Positions 25,201 to 32,387 of a stretch of 64,000 nucleotides of DNA are shown here, piece after piece; the stretch's first letter is position 1, and each line of letters begins with the position of its first letter. The notes under the pieces were generated by a model. That model searched no databases, had not been told where the DNA came from, and saw nothing but the letters and a program-made list of their open reading frames with translations. The position numbers and the translations under genes are program-made. Source of the stretch: Sphingopyxis sp. BE259. Its GTDB lineage: Bacteria; Pseudomonadota; Alphaproteobacteria; Sphingomonadales; Sphingomonadaceae. Location of the stretch: positions 601,001 to 665,000 of the forward strand of contig NZ_JAVDWM010000001.1 of the NCBI RefSeq assembly GCF_031457495.1, given 5' to 3'.

Positions 25201-26977
25201 TATCTTCCTCGATCCCAATCCCGATCCGGCGAAAAGCTGGAAAGAGCGCGATCGGATGTTTAATCTGCCGCGCTCATCCTGGGCTGATTACAATGCCAAG
25301 CTGATTTCGAAGGGCGGCGGCATTTTCCCGCGCAGCCAGAAAAGCATCCCGCTGTCCCCCGAAGTGCAGGCGTTGCTTGGCCTGTCAGTCAGCGAGATCG
25401 ACCCCGGCGCGCTGATTTCGGCGATCCTGAAGGCGCCCGCCGACCTGCTGTGGTTCGGCGGCATCGGCACTTATGTGAAGGCGGCGAGCCAGAATAATGC
25501 CGAGGTCGGCGATCCTGCCAACGACGCGCTGCGCGTCGATGCCGAAGATTTGCGGGTGCGCGCGGTGGGCGAGGGTGCCAATTTGGGCACCACCCAGGCG
25601 GCGCGCATCGCTTTCTCGGCGAAGGGCGGGCGGATCAACACCGACTTCATCGACAATTCCGCCGGGGTCGATTGTTCGGATAACGAGGTCAATATCAAGA
25701 TCGCGCTCAATCGCGAGATGACCGAAGGCCGCCTCACCCAGGAAGCGCGCGATGCACTGTTGGTGCGGATGACCGACGATGTGTCGGCGCTGGTGCTCGA
25801 GGACAACCGGTTGCAGGCGCTGGCGCTGTCGATCGCCGAACAGGGCGGGTCGGCGGCGGTCGCTTCCTATGTCCGGTTGATGGAGACGTTCGAGACGACG
25901 GGTCGCCTCGATCGCAAGGTCGAAGGATTGGCGGCGAATGACGAACTGCTGCGCCGCGCCGCCGAAGGCCGCGGGCTGACCCGCCCCGAACTCGCGGTGC
26001 TGCTGTCGACCGCAAAGCTCGCGTTGCAGGACGCGATCGAGGACAGCAGCCTGCCCGACGATCCGGCGCTGGGCAGCGATCTGGCCGCCGCGTTCCCCGC
26101 CGAAATGCAGCGCGATTTTGCCGGTGCTATTGCCGATCATCAGCTGCGCCGCGAAATCATCGCGACCAAGCTGGCGAACCGCATCATCAACCGCATGGGT
26201 ATCGTCCATCCGTTCGAACTGGTCGAAGAGGAAGGTTGCGCGCTCGGCGACATCGCCGCAGCGTTCGTCGCGGTCGAGCGGCTGCTCGACATGCCCGCGA
26301 TCTGGGGCGCGCTTGACGCCGCCAGGATCGATGAAAGCGTGCGGCTGTCGCTGTTCGCCCAAGCCGCCTCGGCGATGACCTCGCAAATGGCCGACCTGCT
26401 GCGCGTGACGCAGACGCTGGCGCAACCGGGACCAGTTGTCGCCCGGCTCGAACCCGGGGTCGATCGTCTGATGACCGGGGTCGATGCGCTGCTCAGCCCC
26501 TCGGTCAAGCGCCAGTGGGATATGCTGACCCAGCAATTGCTCGACGCGGGCGCCCCCGAAACGCTGACCGCCGCGGTGGTCCAGCTGTTCAAGACCGACG
26601 GCGCGATCGGCATCGTCGACCTGGCCGAACGGCGCGGCGACGACGAGGTCGCGGTCACCCACGCCTTCACCCATCTCGGCGAGGCGCTCGGGCTCGACTG
26701 GGCGCAAACGCTGGCGGCGCATATGAGCCCGGCCGATCCGTGGGAACGCTTGCTGGTCAACAGTCTGGCGCGTGATTTCCAGCAGATGCGGCTGACCTTT
26801 CTGGCCGGGTTGCCGAAGGGCGACCTCGATACGGCGGTGACGGCTTGGCTGACCGAGCACGCTCCGCGCGTTGCCCAGTTCCGCGCCACGGTCGATCGTG
26901 CCCGGACGATCCCGAACCCCAATGGCGCCATGCTGTCGCATATCGCCGGACAGGCGCGGGGATTGTTGGGGCGGTAG
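22262..26977 (+). CDS. gdhB: NAD-specific glutamate dehydrogenase, large (about 180 kDa) type
   Basis: A 1571-residue enzyme of the L_180 class, catalysing oxidative deamination of glutamate to 2-oxoglutarate and ammonia in amino-acid catabolism. The long N-terminal region carries ACT-like regulatory domains ([18 protein letters not shown]), and the dehydrogenase core begins near [29 protein letters not shown] and continues through [27 protein letters not shown] and [11 protein letters not shown], which are near-invariant in the class. The length equals that of characterised members, so it is intact. A second ATG at 22274 is equally possible as start. An AT-rich stretch about 120 bp upstream (near 22133-22152) may hold its promoter. 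A palindromic repeat begins eight bases after the stop. Confidence 0.95.
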   Translation: [1571 protein letters not shown]

Positions 26978-26984
26978 TGATTGC

Positions 26985-27060
26985 CGTCATTGCGAGCGGA
27001 GCGAAGCAATCGAGAGTGTGACAAGCCGCTCTGGATTGCTTCGCTCCGCTCGCAATGACG
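26985..27060. repeat. Palindromic repeat, CGTCATTGCGAG family
   Basis: Nearly perfect inverted repeat: arms CGTCATTGCGAGCGGAGCG and CGCTCCGCTCGCAATGACG, extended inwards by AAGCAATC/GATTGCTT. It lies eight bases after the glutamate dehydrogenase stop and probably serves as its terminator. A second copy is at 51211-51291. This family is widespread in alphaproteobacterial genomes. Confidence 0.85.
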
Positions 27061-27080
27061 GGTTTTAAGGTGGTTCTGAA

Positions 27081-27938
27081 ATGCCGTTCCAACCCCGCGT
27101 CGCGATCCTTGTTCCGGCGCTCGACTATTACGAAAACTGGCACCCCGCCTTTGCCCGCAAGGCCGCGGCGCTGACCGGCGCCGGGCTGATCGTCGAGCAG
27201 CGGGTGTGGACCGATCCCGGTGACCTGTCGGGTTACGACCTGATCCTGCCGCTGTTCGCCTGGGGCTATCAGCGCGATGTTGCTGCCTGGTATGCGCTGC
27301 TCGATCGGCTGGAGGCTGACGCCTTGCCGATCGCCAATCCGGTGCCGGTGCTGCGCTGGAACAGCGACAAGGCCTATCTGTCCGAACTGGGTGCCAGGGG
27401 TGTCGTGGTGGTGCCGACGGTCGAGGTCGCGGCGCTGGACGACGCGAAACTCGCCGCAGCGATGGCCGAACTTGCGACCGACGAAGTCGTGATCAAGCCC
27501 GCGATCTCGGGCGGCGCCGATGGCACCCACCGCATCGCGGCGGGCGATGCGACCCCTGCCGATGCGCTTGGTCAGCGCCGTCTGGTCCAGCCGTTGATGC
27601 CCGGTATCCTGACCGACGGCGAATATTCGCTGTTCTTTTTCGCTGGCCGATTCAGCCACGCGATCGTCAAGCGCCCCGCGTCGGGTGACTTTCGCGTCCA
27701 GGAGCAATTCGGCGGGTGCGAGACGGCGTGGGACGCCAGCGATGCCGCGCAGGCGCTGGCCGCGGCGGCGCTGGCTGCCGCCCCCGCACCGCCGGTGTAT
27801 GCGCGCGTCGATATGGTCGGCGATGCGGCGGGCAAGCTCCACATCATGGAGCTCGAACTGATCGAACCGTCGCTGTTCCTGCATCACGCCGCGGATAAGG
27901 GCGCGGCGTTCGGGCAAGCGGTGTACGCCGCGATCTAA
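27081..27938 (+). CDS. ATP-grasp domain protein (glutathione synthetase/RimK-like)
   Basis: A 285-residue protein with an ATP-grasp fold: PVLRWNSDKAYLSEL begins the nucleotide-binding subdomain, VVIKPAISGGADGTHRI is the glycine-rich loop with the ATP-binding lysine, and ARVDMVGDAAGKLHIMELELIEPSLFL carries the Mg-binding acidic residues. ATP-grasp enzymes ligate a carboxylate to an amine or thiol; the acceptor for this subgroup is not known to me. No partner genes for a natural product are nearby. The gene converges with the ribbon-helix-helix gene, and the two stop codons overlap by three bases (CTAA). Confidence 0.78.
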   Translation: MPFQPRVAILVPALDYYENWHPAFARKAAALTGAGLIVEQRVWTDPGDLSGYDLILPLFAWGYQRDVAAWYALLDRLEADALPIANPVPVLRWNSDKAYLSELGARGVVVVPTVEVAALDDAKLAAAMAELATDEVVIKPAISGGADGTHRIAAGDATPADALGQRRLVQPLMPGILTDGEYSLFFFAGRFSHAIVKRPASGDFRVQEQFGGCETAWDASDAAQALAAAALAAAPAPPVYARVDMVGDAAGKLHIMELELIEPSLFLHHAADKGAAFGQAVYAAI

Positions 27939-28168
27939 CCAGCAGCGTGCCGCCACAACCATTGCCGGATTGCCGAGGTCAGATTCGGCGGGTCATCGGC
28001 CTCCATTCGCTCGACATCGATCCGAGCGACGAGGGCGTTGATTGGCAGGGATTGGCGCGCTGCTGCGGCCTCGAGGGCGTCCCAGAACATCGGCTCCAGG
28101 CTGATCGAGGTTGGGTGACCGGCGATGGTGACCGAGCGTTTGACGGGCGGGTGCAACGGGGCGCTCAC
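27935..28168 (-). CDS. Ribbon-helix-helix domain protein
   Basis: A 77-residue protein matching the small alphaproteobacterial RHH_4 type: basic start KRSVTIAGHPTSISLEP, then FWDALEAAAARQSLPINALVARID, ending in a Trp-rich helix. Such proteins are candidate DNA-binding regulators, often with an unknown target. The start is a GTG at 28168 that overlaps the stop of the upstream membrane-protein gene (GTGA), implying co-translation with it. The gene is too short to have been called from an ATG; the conserved core starts eight codons later. Confidence 0.72.
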   Translation of the reverse strand: MSAPLHPPVKRSVTIAGHPTSISLEPMFWDALEAAAARQSLPINALVARIDVERMEADDPPNLTSAIRQWLWRHAAG

Positions 28169-28707
28169 CGGCGCGTGCGCCAGCGCTGCAGGATTATGGC
28201 GGCGGCGGCCAGCTCGACGATGCCGACGACATAGCCCAGGTTCAGCGGCACGCTGATCCCGAACATGGTGATCCCGGCGACGGCCAGAATCGCGCCGCCG
28301 ACTACCCAATAGGCGATCTCGCCATACATCGTGCGGAACAGGAAATAGCGGGCGCCAACGATCGCGGCGAAGACGGGGATCGCGAGGTCGGGCGCGCGCA
28401 CGAGCAGCACCCAGGCGATCATCACGCCGACGAACAGCGGGATCGTCGCCTCGATCGCCAGCGTTTCGAGCGGCTTGCCTACGGTGGCCTTGGGTGCGCG
28501 GAAAGCGAGGCGTTCGATCAGGACGCCTAGCGGGTGGATCGCCATACCGCCAAAAAACAGCGCGGCAAAGGCGGCGTTGACGCCGTGTAGTTGCCAAACC
28601 GCACCCGCGATCAGCCAGACGAGGCCCGAGACGAGGACGCCGGGGCCGCCGCCGGCATAGGCCTGGGCAAGGTCACGCTGGGCGACTGTGAGGGCGGTGT
28701 CGGTCAT
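28165..28707 (-). CDS. Integral membrane protein of unknown function (DUF7010-like)
   Basis: A 180-residue hydrophobic protein with about five to six predicted membrane helices (for example LVSGLVWLIAGAVWQL and GGAILAVAGITMFGI). The charged segments between them contain no catalytic motif that I recognise. It overlaps the downstream RHH gene by GTGA. The 189 bp between it and phaB include a small hairpin, GGCGATC/GATCGCC at 28787-28805, without a T-run, and no gene. Confidence 0.6.
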   Translation of the reverse strand: MTDTALTVAQRDLAQAYAGGGPGVLVSGLVWLIAGAVWQLHGVNAAFAALFFGGMAIHPLGVLIERLAFRAPKATVGKPLETLAIEATIPLFVGVMIAWVLLVRAPDLAIPVFAAIVGARYFLFRTMYGEIAYWVVGGAILAVAGITMFGISVPLNLGYVVGIVELAAAAIILQRWRTRR

Positions 28708-28896
28708 ATTGTCGGTGTAGCGGCAGAACGGGCGACGGCAAAGCCGCCGCAGCCTGCCGCCGCGAAGGCGGGGGTCAGGCGGGTTCGGCGATCTTTCGGA
28801 TCGCCGCCCCGCTGGCCGTGCCGGGCCGTGGCTTCGCCACCGGTTGCCAGCTCGCCGTTCGCTGACGCGAACGCCTTCGCTAGCGCCCTCGACCCG

Positions 28897-29619
28897 TCAG
28901 TACATATGCTGCCCGCCGTTGATGCTCATCGTCGATCCCGTCACAAACCCGGCATCCTCGCTGCATAAAAAAGCCACGCCGCGGGCGATTTCATCGGCTT
29001 GCCCGAGACGCCCGACGGGAATCTTCGCGACGATCTTTTCCAGCACCGGCGCGGGGACCGCGGCGACCATGTCGGTGTCGATATAGCCCGGCGCGATGGC
29101 GTTGACCGTCACGCCCTTTTTGGCGCCTTCCTGCGCCAGCGCCTTGGTGAAACCGTGGATGCCCGATTTCGCTGCGGCATAATTGACCTGGCCATATTGG
29201 CCCGCCTGCCCGTTGATCGACCCGATATTGACGATCCGGCCCCAGCCGCGTTCGACCATGCCGCCAAAGGTTGCCTTGGCCATGTTGAAGCAGCCGCCCA
29301 GATTGACCCGCATCACATCGTCCCAATCGGCATAGCTCATGCGGGCGAGGGTGCCGTCGCGGGTGATCCCGGCGTTGTTGACGACGATGTCGACGGGGCC
29401 AAATTCCTCGGCAATGCGCGCGCAGCTGTCGAGGCAGGCCTGATGGTCGCCGACGTCCCATTTCATCGCCGCGATGCCGGTGCGGTCGGTAAAGGCCTTC
29501 GCCTTTTCGTCATTGCCGCCATAGTTGGCGATGACGGTGACCCCCTGTTCCTGCAATTTGAGGCTGATCGCCTCCCCGATACCCCGGCTGCCGCCGGTGA
29601 CGATTGCTACGCGTGCCAT
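28897..29619 (-). CDS. phaB: Acetoacetyl-CoA reductase PhaB
   Basis: A 240-residue short-chain dehydrogenase that reduces acetoacetyl-CoA to (R)-3-hydroxybutyryl-CoA with NADPH for polyhydroxybutyrate synthesis. The cofactor loop is TGGSRGIG at 8-15 and NNAG at 81-84; the catalytic triad is S134, Y147 and K151. The whole sequence has the PhaB character (MKWDVGD, GYIDTDMV, STMSINGGQHMY at the end) rather than FabG. No thiolase or PHA synthase gene is adjacent, so the pathway genes are dispersed. GGGAG precedes the ATG at good spacing. Confidence 0.9.
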   Translation of the reverse strand: MARVAIVTGGSRGIGEAISLKLQEQGVTVIANYGGNDEKAKAFTDRTGIAAMKWDVGDHQACLDSCARIAEEFGPVDIVVNNAGITRDGTLARMSYADWDDVMRVNLGGCFNMAKATFGGMVERGWGRIVNIGSINGQAGQYGQVNYAAAKSGIHGFTKALAQEGAKKGVTVNAIAPGYIDTDMVAAVPAPVLEKIVAKIPVGRLGQADEIARGVAFLCSEDAGFVTGSTMSINGGQHMY

Positions 29620-29728
29620 GAATCAAGCTCTCCCACACTATTATGGCGCCAGCCTAGGGCGCGGGGCGGGGCGCCGCAAGTTTACCGGAACGTCAATCGC
29701 AAAGCTATTCAGGGGTGTAGCCGGGGGA

Positions 29729-31285
29729 CTAATTGCTCACCTGCACGCGCAGCTGCGAAAAGTCGCCGACGGCCAGATCGGCCTTGTCGATCGTCACGAC
29801 CAGATTGTCGCAATCGCCGAACATCCGGCTCATCAACCCGCTGGTCGGCAGTTCGAGCAGCACCGCGTCGCGGTCGGCGTCAAAATCATGGACATAACGG
29901 AAGGGCTCATGCCCTATCGACGCCATTTCGCGCGCCGCCAGATCGCGCCAATAGGGTTCGTAGAAGGCGCGCATCGGTGCCGACAGGCTGTCCGGATTGG
30001 CACACCAGGCGTGTTTGGCGCGATCGAACAGGATCGTCTGATAATCATGCACCCACAGATTGGCGTCGGCGCGGTGGGTGGTGAGCGGCAGGGTGATCGT
30101 CTCGTGCGTATCGGCCCCGGTTTCAGGATCGACGCGGTGGACCGAGCGCGCCCAATGGATGGCGTGGAGCGCCGACATCACCGCGGTCGCGTCGCTTGCC
30201 GAAAAGGCCTCATGCGCCGCACTGTCGTGGATGATGGCGATGATTTCCTCGGCGCGGGTGCGCGCCTCGCGGTTGATTGCGGCGCGCTGTTCCAGTTCGA
30301 CGATCGCCTCGGCGCTGGCACCCGGGGGCGGCACGGCTTCGGTCATCAGCCGGTCGAGCCGCATTTCCAACAGCGCCGCCATCGCGGTCATGCTGCCCCA
30401 GTCGAACGGATGAAAGGCGGGGTCGGCGATGTCATAGCTGCGGTCATACAGCGTCGCGCCGGGTTCGTTCGGATCGGCCTCGACCCGCGGATCGGCATCG
30501 CCGGGGCGCACCGCGACCAGATCGACCGGCCATTCGGGAAAGGCGCGCACCGCAAAGGGTTCAAGATCGCCGAACCGCAGACCGCCGTGCGGCCCGAACC
30601 AGCCATCGGGATCGTCGAGCGCCAGCGGCGGCGTGACCGCAACGTCGCCGTTGCGCAGGTGGACGACGTGCATCCGATAGCCACGGCGATGGATGAAAAA
30701 GGCTAGCGCCCCGTCGCGCGGCCCCAGCCCGTCCCACAGCGCGGGCGGCAGGCTGGCACAGTCGATCTGGGCGAGGAAATCGGCGGGTTCGCTGTCGATC
30801 TGCGGCCAGTCCATGCCGCCGGGCAAGCGCGGCCGTCCGCCGAGCCAGCTGTTGGTCGAAATCGCATCGCGCGGCGGAATCTGCGGCACCAGGCGCAGCG
30901 TGACCGCCTCAACCTCGCTCTGTTCGATCCGATGCGCTTCGTCTTCCACCTCAGAGGCCATGGCGTCGAGCGTCGCCTCGATCGCCGCCGATTCGGCGTC
31001 GATGGCGGGTATTGGCCGATAATCATAGTCCGTCTCAGCTTGCGGTTCGAGCGGCGCCTTGCCGCTGACCCGCGCCAGCCGCGATGCGGAGATTTCAACC
31101 GGCTCGACCTCGACTTTGGCCTTGCGCGACAACTTGGGCAGGCGGCTTTCCCCGGGCGTCCGCGGCGCGCGCGGCGCGGCGGGGACGGTGCGGGGACGGC
31201 GCAGCCACCATATGGCCAACACGAGCGCCACAAAGGCCAGCACAGCCGCGGCGAGCATCAGCGCTGCCGATTGGACCTGGTTCAT
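29729..31285 (-). CDS. Membrane-anchored DUF1963 protein
   Basis: A 518-residue protein with one N-terminal membrane helix (residues about 8-27) followed by a basic/proline linker and a large DUF1963 (YwqG-like) domain from about 150. The domain is recognised by SWLGGRPRLPGGMDWPQ, then FLAQIDCASLP and GALAFFIHR. DUF1963 proteins have no known biochemical function. The stretch from about 300 on adds helical segments absent from minimal YwqG proteins. GGAGAG precedes the ATG. The next gene upstream, hemH, ends 82 bases away, so it may be its operon partner. Confidence 0.75.
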   Translation of the reverse strand: MNQVQSAALMLAAAVLAFVALVLAIWWLRRPRTVPAAPRAPRTPGESRLPKLSRKAKVEVEPVEISASRLARVSGKAPLEPQAETDYDYRPIPAIDAESAAIEATLDAMASEVEDEAHRIEQSEVEAVTLRLVPQIPPRDAISTNSWLGGRPRLPGGMDWPQIDSEPADFLAQIDCASLPPALWDGLGPRDGALAFFIHRRGYRMHVVHLRNGDVAVTPPLALDDPDGWFGPHGGLRFGDLEPFAVRAFPEWPVDLVAVRPGDADPRVEADPNEPGATLYDRSYDIADPAFHPFDWGSMTAMAALLEMRLDRLMTEAVPPPGASAEAIVELEQRAAINREARTRAEEIIAIIHDSAAHEAFSASDATAVMSALHAIHWARSVHRVDPETGADTHETITLPLTTHRADANLWVHDYQTILFDRAKHAWCANPDSLSAPMRAFYEPYWRDLAAREMASIGHEPFRYVHDFDADRDAVLLELPTSGLMSRMFGDCDNLVVTIDKADLAVGDFSQLRVQVSN

Positions 31286-31367
31286 GGCGTCTCTCCAAAT
31301 TGCCGCGGCGGGACCATATTGGCGCCGCGTCGGAGCAATCTAGCGCATCGACCTAAACAGTTGGTAA

Positions 31368-32387
31368 CTATAGCCAGCCGGCGAGTTCGCGGCGCATCAG
31401 CGCCTCCAGCATCGCCATGCCGGGGGCTTCGGCGTTCAGGCAGGGCAGATAGGCAAGGCGTTCGCCACCAGCCGCCGCAAATTGTTCCTTGCCGCGGATG
31501 GCCAGCTCTTCGAGTGTTTCCAAGCAGTCTGCTGAAAAACCGGGGGCGAAAATTGCGACGCTCTGGCCCGCCTTGCCCAAGGCTTCGAGCCGGGTGTCGG
31601 TCGCGGGTTCGAGCCATTTGGCGCGTCCGAAGCGCGACTGGAACGCGACCTCGATCGGACGGCCCATCGCTTCGGACAGCAACCGCGCGGTCTTGCGGCA
31701 CTGGCAATGATAGGGATCGCCAAGGTGTAGCGTGCGTTCGGGCATCCCGTGAAAGCTGGCGAGCAGCACGTCGGGGGTGAAATCGAGCGCCGCCAGCCCC
31801 GCCTCGACCGACATCTTCAGCGCGGCGATATAGGCGGGGTCATCATGGTAGGGCGGCAGATAGCGCAGCGCGGGTTGCCAGCGCAGCGTTTTGAGATGGT
31901 CGCCCACCGCATCGACCACCGTGGCGGTCGTCGCGGCGCAATATTGCGGATAAAGCGGCGCGATCAGGATGCGCTGGCACCCCGCCGCGATCAGCGCGTC
32001 GGTCGCCGGGCCGATCGCCGGATTGCCATAGCGCATCGCATAAGCGACCCGCACATCGCCGCCGAACGCCGTCTGCAACGCGCTGCTCTGGGCGCGGGTA
32101 ATCGCGGCCAGCGGCGATCCATCTGGGGTCCACACCTGCGCGTAAGCATGCGCCGATTTTTTGGGCCGGGTGGTCAGGATGATCCCGCGCAGGATCGGCT
32201 GCCACAGGATTTGCGGAATCTCGACGACGCGTCGGTCGGACAGGAACTGGGCCAGATAGCGACGCACCGATGGTGCATCCGGGCCGTCGGGGGTGCCGAG
32301 GTTGACCAGCAATACGCCGATACGCGGCGCCGGGACGGGGGGATGGTTGGTGGGGAGCGTCATAAAGATTGCGCCGGCGTCCGTCAT
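31368..32387 (-). CDS. hemH: Ferrochelatase
   Basis: A 339-residue enzyme that inserts ferrous iron into protoporphyrin IX, the last step of haem synthesis. Recognisable regions are GVLLVNLGTPD near the start, RPKKSAHAYAQVW, the porphyrin-binding FHGMPERTLHLGDPYHCQC and the C-terminal APGFSADCLETLEEL with the conserved acidic residues. The ATG at 32387 overlaps the stop of the upstream molybdo-enzyme gene (ATGA), so the two are coupled, although their functions seem unrelated. A second ATG at 32363 is the conventional start of homologues. Confidence 0.94.
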   Translation of the reverse strand: MTDAGAIFMTLPTNHPPVPAPRIGVLLVNLGTPDGPDAPSVRRYLAQFLSDRRVVEIPQILWQPILRGIILTTRPKKSAHAYAQVWTPDGSPLAAITRAQSSALQTAFGGDVRVAYAMRYGNPAIGPATDALIAAGCQRILIAPLYPQYCAATTATVVDAVGDHLKTLRWQPALRYLPPYHDDPAYIAALKMSVEAGLAALDFTPDVLLASFHGMPERTLHLGDPYHCQCRKTARLLSEAMGRPIEVAFQSRFGRAKWLEPATDTRLEALGKAGQSVAIFAPGFSADCLETLEELAIRGKEQFAAAGGERLAYLPCLNAEAPGMAMLEALMRRELAGWL

